NCBI GenBank assembly: GCA_017548485.1
Contig: JAFYZY010000141.1
Span: 1 to 37,405, forward strand
Origin: Oscillospiraceae bacterium
Lineage (GTDB): Bacteria; Bacillota; Clostridia; Oscillospirales; Ruminococcaceae
DNA length: 37,405 bases
Direction: 5' to 3'
Both the position numbers and the translations under genes were made by a program. Of the stretch, positions 23,506 through 30,659 are shown piece by piece. Within the stretch, counting starts at the first letter, position 1. Each line of letters begins with the position of its first letter. The notes below the pieces were generated by a model. That model was not told where the DNA came from. It ran no database searches and worked only from the letters and a program-made list of their open reading frames with translations.

Positions 23506-24417
23506 TCAGCCGGGAGATGCGCCGTGCCCGGCCTCGGATGAGGACCTGTATTTTGGATCATGGGCATGCAGCGGAAGATCGTAAGAGATCGATGATGCGG
23601 GACACACGTCTTTGCATCTGCCGCACAGGATGCATTCCGCTCCGCTGATCTGATGCACCGGATCGATGCCCATCGGGCAGACTTCTCCGCACCTCCCGCA
23701 GGATATACAGGTCCTCCTGTCCGCAGTCATCCTTACCAGACTGAATCTGCTGAACAGAGAGTAGAACGCGCCGAGCGGGCACATATATCTGCAGAAGAAC
23801 CTCGGAATGAATACCGCCCCGGCGAGTATCACGGCGAGCAGCAGGACTTTCCACCAGAACAGAGGGCCGGCAAGGTCCCTGAGACCGGGATCAAGCAGCA
23901 TCAGCGGGATGCCTCCTTCCAGGGTGCCGGCGGGGCATATGTATTTGCAGAACCAGGGAAGAGATGCGCCGAGACCGTTCCTGAAGAAAGAGGGAAGAAG
24001 GATCACGAAAACCGCAAGCACGATGTATTTCAGGTATCTGAGCAGTCTGTCCGCCTTTTTGGGAACAGAGATCTTTTTGACCGGGATCTTTGCGAGGAGC
24101 TCCTGGATGAGCCCGAAGGGACAGAGAAAACCGCAGACAAGCCTTCCCAGCAATACACCGAACAGCATCAGAGTTCCCAGGACATAGAAAGGGAATCTGC
24201 CTGAGGAAGAACCGAGGACAGCCTGCAGAGAACCTATCGGGCATGCGCCGAGAGCAGCAGGACAGGAGTAGCAGTTCAGGACGGGGACGCAGAAGGCCTT
24301 CGTTTTCCCGGTGAATAACCTTCCACGCTTAAGACCGGCGAGATACCCGTTGCAGAGCACCGCGGAGCAGAGCTGTATTATGATCCGGATCTTCTGTATC
24401 CGGCCAGAAGCCTTCAT
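23506..24417 (-). CDS. 4Fe-4S polyferredoxin membrane protein (NapH/CcdA-like redox partner type)
   Basis: A 303-residue protein with about five transmembrane segments. Paired C-x3-C-P motifs lie at membrane edges (CGFLCPFG and CRYMCPLGA, also CKYICPAG), as in NapH/NosR/YccM proteins, followed by two C-terminal 4Fe-4S clusters: C-x2-C-x2-C-x3-CP twice. It probably moves electrons across the membrane. The neighbours, a CXXC peptide and a TlpA-like lipoprotein, suggest that it supplies reductant to an extracytoplasmic thiol pathway. I set the start at ATG 24417, whose ATGA overlaps the stop of the CXXC peptide gene; in-frame ATGs at 24432 and 24441 are alternatives. Confidence 0.87.
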   Translation of the reverse strand: MKASGRIQKIRIIIQLCSAVLCNGYLAGLKRGRLFTGKTKAFCVPVLNCYSCPAALGACPIGSLQAVLGSSSGRFPFYVLGTLMLFGVLLGRLVCGFLCPFGLIQELLAKIPVKKISVPKKADRLLRYLKYIVLAVFVILLPSFFRNGLGASLPWFCKYICPAGTLEGGIPLMLLDPGLRDLAGPLFWWKVLLLAVILAGAVFIPRFFCRYMCPLGAFYSLFSRFSLVRMTADRRTCISCGRCGEVCPMGIDPVHQISGAECILCGRCKDVCPASSISYDLPLHAHDPKYRSSSEAGHGASPG

Positions 24418-24560
24418 CCTATCCCTATGCATTCCAGACATATCCTGACCGCCTTGTTGAGAACGTTTATATATTCCTTGTCAAGTAATCCGATGATCAC
24501 GAAAACAGCGCCGAGGATCAGAAAGAATATCCTGAGCGCAGCAGTTTTTGTTTTATCCAT
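24414..24560 (-). CDS. CD1871A-type CXXC motif peptide
   Basis: A 48-residue membrane peptide. A basic N-terminus, one transmembrane helix (residues 10-26) and a C-terminal CLECIGIG motif (Cys 41 and Cys 44) match the CD1871A family of Clostridia. It starts at ATG 24560, 8 bases after GGAGG, overlapping the end of the TlpA-like gene by 8 bases, and its stop overlaps the start of the Fe-S gene. The family nearly always sits between these two partners; a thiol relay role is inferred. Confidence 0.88.
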   Translation of the reverse strand: MDKTKTAALRIFFLILGAVFVIIGLLDKEYINVLNKAVRICLECIGIG

Positions 24561-25194
24561 TTGATTCAGCCTCCGTTACGCCTGGCAGAGAGATCCTCTG
24601 CAGGCCTGTGTTTTCAAGAGCGTCGTTGAGAGCTGCGAGGTAGCAGCCGGCAAGATTCTCTCTGGGAGAACCTACGACAGAGCCTGCGATCTGTCCGCTG
24701 CTGTCGACGAATACCGTTGTGGGAACATACATGGCGGAATCGACCAGATTCCCGATGTCCCCGGTTCCGGAGATTATCGTCTTTCCGCTGTATCCGGCTT
24801 TGCTGAGGATAGAAGCCATATTGTCCGTGTCCTCATATCCGTCGACGCACAGTGTATAGAAACCTATGCTGTCCGGCAGAAGCTCGGCAAACTCAGCGAG
24901 CTCCGGCATCTCATTGAGACAGGGCCCACACCAGGTCGCCCATATATTGATGAGCGTCATGTCTCTGGACGCCAGATCATCAGAGGTGAATATCCCGCCG
25001 TCATCGGTCCCGGCTGTAAAAGACTCCAGGGAGGGAAATCCGCCGAAGCCGTCTCCTCGGTAGCTGTAGTCCCGGTCCCTGACGAAACCTTCGGGTCCTT
25101 CATACTTGCCTCTGTCTTCATTCTTCCCGCAGGAGCACAGGATGAGAACAGCAATAAGGACAGTCAGAAAAGATACGATGCGTTTGATCAGCAT
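24553..25194 (-). CDS. TlpA-like thioredoxin-fold lipoprotein
   Basis: A 213-residue secreted protein. The N-terminus has Lys/Arg, a hydrophobic stretch and LILCSCGK, a lipobox-like site, so it should be lipid-anchored outside the membrane. The TlpA/AhpC fold carries the redox motif WATWCGPC and the cis-Pro region YVPTTVFVD. It likely reduces or isomerises extracytoplasmic disulfides using electrons from the downstream Fe-S protein through the CXXC peptide. ATG 25194 follows AAGGAG; the open frame extends far upstream, but without a ribosome binding site or homology. Confidence 0.9.
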   Translation of the reverse strand: MLIKRIVSFLTVLIAVLILCSCGKNEDRGKYEGPEGFVRDRDYSYRGDGFGGFPSLESFTAGTDDGGIFTSDDLASRDMTLINIWATWCGPCLNEMPELAEFAELLPDSIGFYTLCVDGYEDTDNMASILSKAGYSGKTIISGTGDIGNLVDSAMYVPTTVFVDSSGQIAGSVVGSPRENLAGCYLAALNDALENTGLQRISLPGVTEAESNG

Positions 25195-25290
25195 AATAAA
25201 CTCCTTGTAGGTTCGGAACTGATAGTGTCCAATTACCATTATAATATATTGAATACCGCAGGCGTTTCGGCATGGAAAACACACAGCTCG

Positions 25291-25299
25291 TGGTACAAT
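25291..25299 (+). promoter_or_regulatory. Extended -10 promoter of the M23 peptidase
   Basis: TG-G-TACAAT lies about 32 bases before the ATG at 25331. No good -35 is seen, consistent with an extended -10 promoter. Confidence 0.5.
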
Positions 25300-25330
25300 G
25301 AGCATACAGTAAGATACGGGGGATCCTCGT

Positions 25331-26620
25331 ATGCGGACGAACGCAAGGAAAACATTTCTGATCCTGGCTGCGCTGATCGTTCTCTCAGCGGCGGCTGTGC
25401 TCCTGACTGGACAGATCGCCAAGTCGCATGCCAGAGAGGAAGCTGTGTCTGCTCTTTTAGGAAATGACCTGCTTGCAGTCGGCAATGACACGCTGAGTCT
25501 GACACGGGCCGAGGCAAAGGCAAAGAGAAAATGGTATTCGCTTTCTCCCGGGACCGCGGGGACCATCAGGATATCAGACATGGAGCAGGCTGTCATATTG
25601 CCTGCCGGCGATGTAAGCGACATCGATATCACTGTCCGCTCGGACGGCAAAACGGTGTTTTTCGGAAAAGCCGACCAGTTCAGCTGGTTTTTTCCTGAGA
25701 ACGGCACCTACCGCTTTGAAGCTGTGTGTTCTGTGGAAGGCACAGCCGTTACCTCAAAGGGAGAAGAACTGAATGTAAAAGGAACGGAGCTCTTTACCGC
25801 GGAACTGATATATGATATCCCCATGCAGATAACCTTTCTGTCCGACCATACGAAACAGGGAAGCGTCATACCGGTCACCGGATCGGGAGTCAGAGGGGAT
25901 GTCATCATCTCAGCAGGAGCTCTTGCGGCGCCGTTCCCGCTGATCACCGACGGGCGGGGATATGCAAAGGGACTGTTCAGCGTGAGCTACAGCACTGATC
26001 CGGGAACATACACGGCAACGATAGAAACAGAAGAAGGTACCCGGGAGTTCCGGTTTACCGTCGAGGAGGAGCAGTATACCGTTCAGCACCTGACTATCTC
26101 GGAAGAGACGCAGAGCTCCACCGTCGGAAACAGTGATAACAGGGCGGCATATAATGCCATGATGAAAAGCACATACGAGTCATGGTATCCCGAAAGATTC
26201 TACGACAGCTGCTTTACGCTGCCTGCCGGAGGAACGGTCACAACGGAATTCGGACTCTTCCGTTACACCAATGATAATCCTGTGCCGAGCAGACACGCCG
26301 GTGTGGACATAGCAAATGAAGAAGGGACGCCGATACTGGCTGCCGCTTCCGGATATGTGATAGTTGCGGACTTTAACGGAGTCACGGGAAATACAGTTGT
26401 GATAGACCACGGACTGGGAGTGCGGACATACTATTATCACATGTCAGAACTCAGCGTGAAACAGGGCGAGTTCGTCGAGGAAGGAAGAGAGATAGGACAT
26501 ATGGGATCTACCGGGTACGCCACCGGGCCTCATCTGCATTTCAACGTCATGGTCCATGACAACAGCATAGATCCATGGGCTGCATTCGACGGAACCAGCG
26601 GTATATTCGGGATCGATTGA
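25331..26620 (+). CDS. M23 family metallopeptidase (LytM domain) with N-terminal signal anchor
   Basis: A 429-residue exported protein. Residues 8-27 form a signal/anchor helix; a beta-rich region follows, with an Ig-like segment at about 160-245. The C-terminal LytM domain has HAGVDIA (Zn ligands His and Asp), YYYHMSEL and HLHF with the remaining catalytic His residues, a complete set for a peptidoglycan-cleaving endopeptidase. It likely acts in cell-wall remodelling. The start ATG 25331 is preceded by a GGGGGA stretch. It is divergent from the TlpA-like gene and has its own terminator. Confidence 0.9.
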   Translation: MRTNARKTFLILAALIVLSAAAVLLTGQIAKSHAREEAVSALLGNDLLAVGNDTLSLTRAEAKAKRKWYSLSPGTAGTIRISDMEQAVILPAGDVSDIDITVRSDGKTVFFGKADQFSWFFPENGTYRFEAVCSVEGTAVTSKGEELNVKGTELFTAELIYDIPMQITFLSDHTKQGSVIPVTGSGVRGDVIISAGALAAPFPLITDGRGYAKGLFSVSYSTDPGTYTATIETEEGTREFRFTVEEEQYTVQHLTISEETQSSTVGNSDNRAAYNAMMKSTYESWYPERFYDSCFTLPAGGTVTTEFGLFRYTNDNPVPSRHAGVDIANEEGTPILAAASGYVIVADFNGVTGNTVVIDHGLGVRTYYYHMSELSVKQGEFVEEGREIGHMGSTGYATGPHLHFNVMVHDNSIDPWAAFDGTSGIFGID

Positions 26621-26633
26621 AAACAGTGAATTG

Positions 26634-26665
26634 ACAAATGGCCATCCGGACGGATGGCCATTTGT
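26634..26665. terminator. Terminator hairpin after the M23 gene
   Basis: A 15-bp inverted repeat (26634-26648 with 26651-26665), flanked by T-rich sequence. It lies between convergent genes and may serve both. Confidence 0.8.
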
Positions 26666-26693
26666 TGTGTGTTTTAATGATCAGGCACGGCGG

Positions 26694-28256
26694 TCACTCA
26701 ATGATCCCTTTTTCCTTCAGCTGCTCGAAAGTCACCCTTGTGCGGAACCTGACGAGTTCGGAGTTGCTCTTGCCGTATGCTCCGATCCTGTCTTCATTCA
26801 GATAATGCACATAGTGGTCTTCCGCAGTGGCGCTCTTCCATTCCGGCATGGGAGTCCCATCGGCATCGAGGCCGTTCGGATCTCCCGTGCGGGCAAAGTT
26901 GGTCCAGTAGTTGCAGACTATCCGGGCGAGATCGTAGTGCTTGCCCTTGAACGGTCTCCAGCATTTCGCCAGAGTCTCGAACACGAACCAGAGCTCGGAT
27001 GAATGGAATGAGCCGGGGCGGTCCCAGCCGGGCATAGAGGCGTCAAAAACATACATCCAGTTGTTCTTCTTGCCGGCGCGGATGCGCTGCTCAAGGAACA
27101 GATAGTTGTTCATGAAACGTCCGCGGAAGGAATCGTCGGTGTGGGAGAGCATGTCGACTTCGGCGTCATCCCTGCATCCGCAGAGAGCGAGATACTCTTC
27201 GATATACTTATCGCCGTAGCGGAACATTCCGTATTCCCTGAGTTCCTTCAGGCTTCTGGGAGGCGCATAGCCGGGGGCGGGGATATCTCCCTCGGAGCCG
27301 GTGCAGCCGAACAGATAGCTGATGTCGGGGTAGTTTCCTCTCGCCATGGTATCGGAGGGATCCTCCGGGAGGAACACTCCGTCAATGACCGGCTCGAAGC
27401 GGTTCTTTCTGACATACTCCATGCCGATCTCGTTAAGCTTTTCGGCATCCATCGCGCGGGCTTCCGCGAGATCTTTGATCCCGTATGTGCTGAAGAAATC
27501 CTCGCCGTTGCTGAGTGCCTTCTCAAGAGGTATGCAGCCGCCGCCCTGTCCGTAGGTACGCAGTCCGCCGCCGCTCTCGAATATGGCTCTCTGGAACAGG
27601 CCTTCGTTCATTGGGGAACCGACCTGGCACAGAGTGGAACCTGCTCCGGCTGACTGGCCGAAGATCGTGATGTTCTTCGGATCTCCGCCGAAAGCTTCGA
27701 TGTTTCGGATGACCCACTGCACACCGGCTCTCTGATCCAGCAGACCGTAGTTGCCTACAGGCTCTCCGGGAGATTCTTCCATCAGTTCGCGGTGGGCGAG
27801 GAACCCGAAGACTCCGAGGCGGTACTGTACCGATACCAGTATGACTCCTCTTCTTGCGATGCGCTCGCCGTCGAATTCCATCTCAGCAGTATTGCCCGCT
27901 GTGTATCCGCCTCCGAAGAACCAGACCATGACGGGCATCTTTTCATCGCCGGTCTTTGCATTCGTCCAGACATTGAGATACAGGCTGTCCTCGCTCATCT
28001 CTATGGTGGGATCGACGTTCCATTCCCTGGCATAGATGTTGGTCGGATCAAGGCCGGGAGGTGTCTGCATGTTGATAGGTGCAAATGCAAAGCATTCGCG
28101 TTCGCCTTCCCAGTTTTCCGCGGGCTGAGGAGCTTTCCATCTCAGATCTCCGACAGGAGGTTTGGCGAAAGGAATGCCCTTGAAAGCTGTTACGCGCGGA
28201 TCTGCAGCGGGAATACCGCGTACCAGTCCGTTTTCAGTCCTGACTACTCGCAGCAT
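26694..28256 (-). CDS. Type-B carboxylesterase/lipase
   Basis: A 520-residue alpha/beta hydrolase of the carboxylesterase type-B family (para-nitrobenzyl esterase-like). It shows GIPFAKPPVGDLRWK near the N-terminus, EDSLYLNVWT, the oxyanion-hole FFGGGY, the nucleophile in FGQSAGAGS, and the catalytic His in SFHSSELWFVF. No signal peptide is seen, so it is probably cytoplasmic and acts on small esters such as plant-derived acyl esters. Start ATG 28256 follows AAAGGA; a TATAAT at 28300-28305 (minus) is a possible -10 box. Confidence 0.92.
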   Translation of the reverse strand: MLRVVRTENGLVRGIPAADPRVTAFKGIPFAKPPVGDLRWKAPQPAENWEGERECFAFAPINMQTPPGLDPTNIYAREWNVDPTIEMSEDSLYLNVWTNAKTGDEKMPVMVWFFGGGYTAGNTAEMEFDGERIARRGVILVSVQYRLGVFGFLAHRELMEESPGEPVGNYGLLDQRAGVQWVIRNIEAFGGDPKNITIFGQSAGAGSTLCQVGSPMNEGLFQRAIFESGGGLRTYGQGGGCIPLEKALSNGEDFFSTYGIKDLAEARAMDAEKLNEIGMEYVRKNRFEPVIDGVFLPEDPSDTMARGNYPDISYLFGCTGSEGDIPAPGYAPPRSLKELREYGMFRYGDKYIEEYLALCGCRDDAEVDMLSHTDDSFRGRFMNNYLFLEQRIRAGKKNNWMYVFDASMPGWDRPGSFHSSELWFVFETLAKCWRPFKGKHYDLARIVCNYWTNFARTGDPNGLDADGTPMPEWKSATAEDHYVHYLNEDRIGAYGKSNSELVRFRTRVTFEQLKEKGIIE

Positions 28257-28408
28257 GATGTTACATCCTTTCTGATATACAGGTTTAACTTCCAACTCGA
28301 TTATAGAACAAAAGAGTGTTGATTAAGCGGAGGAACGCAACAGGGGAAACAAATTCGGCAACTTATACTGAGAGAGGATGTCAAAGTATACAAAATGCCA
28401 ATAGAAAA

Positions 28409-28432
28409 ATCCGTGCTGAGATCAGCACGGCC
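28409..28432 (-). terminator. Terminator of the acyl-ACP thioesterase gene
   Basis: A 9-bp stem (28411-28419 with 28422-28430) followed on the minus strand by ATTTTTCT. Confidence 0.8.
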
Positions 28433-28470
28433 GGAGGTCAGTGTTTGTCTTAGTCATGGACGTCAGCCTG

Positions 28471-29193
28471 TCAGGAGTATCTGAGCTGAAGCGCACAGTT
28501 CCCGTCGGATTTGATGAAGGATGCCTCGGTACAGTTTCCCTTTGGCTTGCGGTATACAGCCAGTTCTTCTCCCTCAAAGCATTGAGCCCGGTACCAGATC
28601 TCGACAGACTGCAGATCCGCCGCGTTCCATTCTGCTGAAGAGAAAAGTGAGGCGAATGCCCGCAGATATGCGACATTGTTCATATGGCCTCCGAGATCGA
28701 TATCCGTGGAACGCACTGTGTATCTGCCCAGCAGTTCACCGTCTGTCAGTTCGTCTTCGAACCGGGTGAATGGATCGCTGATCGAACTTCTGTCTGTCAG
28801 TTCCAGGCCTTCCGGATAGATGGAGTCCACGTGTCTCAGCCTTCCCGAGGTCATGTCCAGAACGGCCCACTCGGTCTTTCCGCAGCAGAGAACTTCACCG
28901 CCGCTTGCAAGAACATAGTCTCTGAGACATCTTCTTTTGTCCGGGATCTCGGGCCAGGTCGTGAGGGTGGCCTTTTCGCCGAATCCGGGTCTTCGGAAGA
29001 AACGGAGCATGGTCTTCACTGTCAGCCAGAATCCGCCCAGAGCATTCAGATCCTTCTGACCGATCCCGAGTGAATCGGAGTGCTCAGCGGCGATGTCCAT
29101 AAAAAGAGCGGCCGTGTCCGGAATGCCGAGCTTTCCGCTGCTGTCGCACAGGCTTGGAACTATACTGATCTCTTTGGAGAATTCACCGGTCAT
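28471..29193 (-). CDS. Acyl-ACP thioesterase (FatA/FatB-like)
   Basis: A 240-residue double hot-dog protein of the acyl-ACP thioesterase family, which releases fatty acids from acyl carrier protein. Visible are GFWLTVKTMLRFFRRP in the first hot-dog and the second-domain motif D-x-D-L-G-G-H-M-N-N-V-A-Y, with the catalytic Asn/His region, followed by the expected E-IWYRAQ strand. Length is normal for bacterial members. I start at ATG 29193, preceded by AGAGGGCGA; the open frame upstream adds 15 unrelated residues. Confidence 0.9.
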   Translation of the reverse strand: MTGEFSKEISIVPSLCDSSGKLGIPDTAALFMDIAAEHSDSLGIGQKDLNALGGFWLTVKTMLRFFRRPGFGEKATLTTWPEIPDKRRCLRDYVLASGGEVLCCGKTEWAVLDMTSGRLRHVDSIYPEGLELTDRSSISDPFTRFEDELTDGELLGRYTVRSTDIDLGGHMNNVAYLRAFASLFSSAEWNAADLQSVEIWYRAQCFEGEELAVYRKPKGNCTEASFIKSDGNCALQLRYS

Positions 29194-29249
29194 GATCGCC
29201 CTCTTTCTTACGGCAGAACACGGATTACACCGGAACACCGCAATTGGTA

Positions 29250-29255
29250 TATAAT
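29250..29255 (+). promoter_or_regulatory. Candidate -10 box of the zinc-ribbon gene cluster
   Basis: TATAAT about 39 bases before the ATG at 29294. The closest -35 match, TTACAC (29225-29230), has a long 19-base spacer. Confidence 0.4.
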
Positions 29256-29293
29256 TAATAGATATGGAATGATTTTAGGGTAGGAGCCACACA

Positions 29294-30604
29294 ATGGTCT
29301 GCAGAGGATGCGGAAGTCAGATCCCCGATGATTCGGTGATATGTCCTGACTGCGGCGGCAAACCGGAAGCGGAAAGCGAAGCCGTATGCTCGGGGCCCTG
29401 CGATGTCCCGGAGGACCTGACTCATATCAAGGCATTCGATATGGTGGAACCAGAAGGCACCGTTTCCGCCGGCAGGAAGAAGGGGAAGAGAGCAGCTGTG
29501 ATCGTCCCGATCCTTGCCGCTGCGGCGGTGCTGGTCTTCCTGTGCTATTATAGTCTCCCGAAAAACAGATATAAAAGGGTGATGAGACGTGCTGAGGAGC
29601 ATCTGAACAGATTGGAGTCGGTCCTTGCCGCGGAAGAATACAGGAAAGCCCTGAAACTGATGCCGGATTCGGAAGAGGCGCAGGAAGCGATCTATGTTAT
29701 CTGGAGCACTGTTCTTGACGAGGTCATGTCGCTGGCTGACGGAAGATGCTTTGACGAGGCTCTTGCCCGGGCCAGGATACTGCCGGAGATAGATCCGGAA
29801 AGATCGACTATGAACCGGTCTGCAATCATGGTCATTTATAAGCAGTGGGTCCGGGCTCTTGCAGAAGTCAATGATCCGGACGGGATCGAGGAAGTGCTGT
29901 CGGAGGCCGCAGATGATCTTACTGCTGAGGAGACAGGGGACATCAGGGATGAGGCGTCCAGAGCCGTAAGCTATTACAGGATCATTGACATGCTGAACGG
30001 CGAAGCGGACAGGATCATCTCGCTAAGCGAAGAAGGAAACACAGAGGCAGTATTCACGGAGATCGATGCGCTGACCGTACTGGCTGATCAGTATATGGAC
30101 CTCGGAGGAAATGCGCCGTTCGTTTTCGGGACAGGGGAAACCGGAAAAGAACTGGGATACTTCTTTTCCGGATACGATGTCTCGGTGGTCATAGGAAAAC
30201 TTGATCTGTTCGGGATCGCGGAGGGAGAAGCAGAGGCATACTATGCGGAACGGTTCGGGCTGGAAGGACAGTGTCTGTACTGGTACAGGTGCGAATGGAA
30301 GGACGGAAGGCCGAACGGATACTGCGAGTACCACGAGACGGATGGGATCATGTCTGATGATCAGGTACAGATCTCTATAAGAGGCAATCTCTGTGACGGA
30401 GACTGGGACGGAGAAGTCGAGGAGACGTACAGTGACGGTGAGACCTACACCATAAGGTTTGAAAAAGGCCGTGTGGAAGTGATTTCGATTGAAGAAACTG
30501 ACAGAAATGTAGTAGGTTATAATAAAAACGGAGACAAAAAAAGGTATTATTCGGATCAGGCGGTAAGCTATGAACATGGCGTGCCGTACATGTATTATAA
30601 TTGA
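29294..30604 (+). CDS. Zinc-ribbon/transmembrane/TPR-like protein, paralogue A
   Basis: A 436-residue protein with no named family that I can give. It has an N-terminal zinc ribbon (Cys 3, 6, 17, 20), a short linker, one transmembrane helix (about 67-84), a helical repeat region resembling TPR units (for example EEYRKALKLMPDSEEA), and a C-terminal beta-rich domain ending RNVVGYNKNGDKKRYY. The ribbon faces the cytosol and the large part the outside. It is clearly homologous to the next gene. RBS TAGGAG at 29281-29286. Confidence 0.75.
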   Translation: MVCRGCGSQIPDDSVICPDCGGKPEAESEAVCSGPCDVPEDLTHIKAFDMVEPEGTVSAGRKKGKRAAVIVPILAAAAVLVFLCYYSLPKNRYKRVMRRAEEHLNRLESVLAAEEYRKALKLMPDSEEAQEAIYVIWSTVLDEVMSLADGRCFDEALARARILPEIDPERSTMNRSAIMVIYKQWVRALAEVNDPDGIEEVLSEAADDLTAEETGDIRDEASRAVSYYRIIDMLNGEADRIISLSEEGNTEAVFTEIDALTVLADQYMDLGGNAPFVFGTGETGKELGYFFSGYDVSVVIGKLDLFGIAEGEAEAYYAERFGLEGQCLYWYRCEWKDGRPNGYCEYHETDGIMSDDQVQISIRGNLCDGDWDGEVEETYSDGETYTIRFEKGRVEVISIEETDRNVVGYNKNGDKKRYYSDQAVSYEHGVPYMYYN

Positions 30605-30659
30605 GGAAAGCTGATCGACGGATCAGTTCAACCCCATGCAGGATTTAGGAGGTCGGTAC

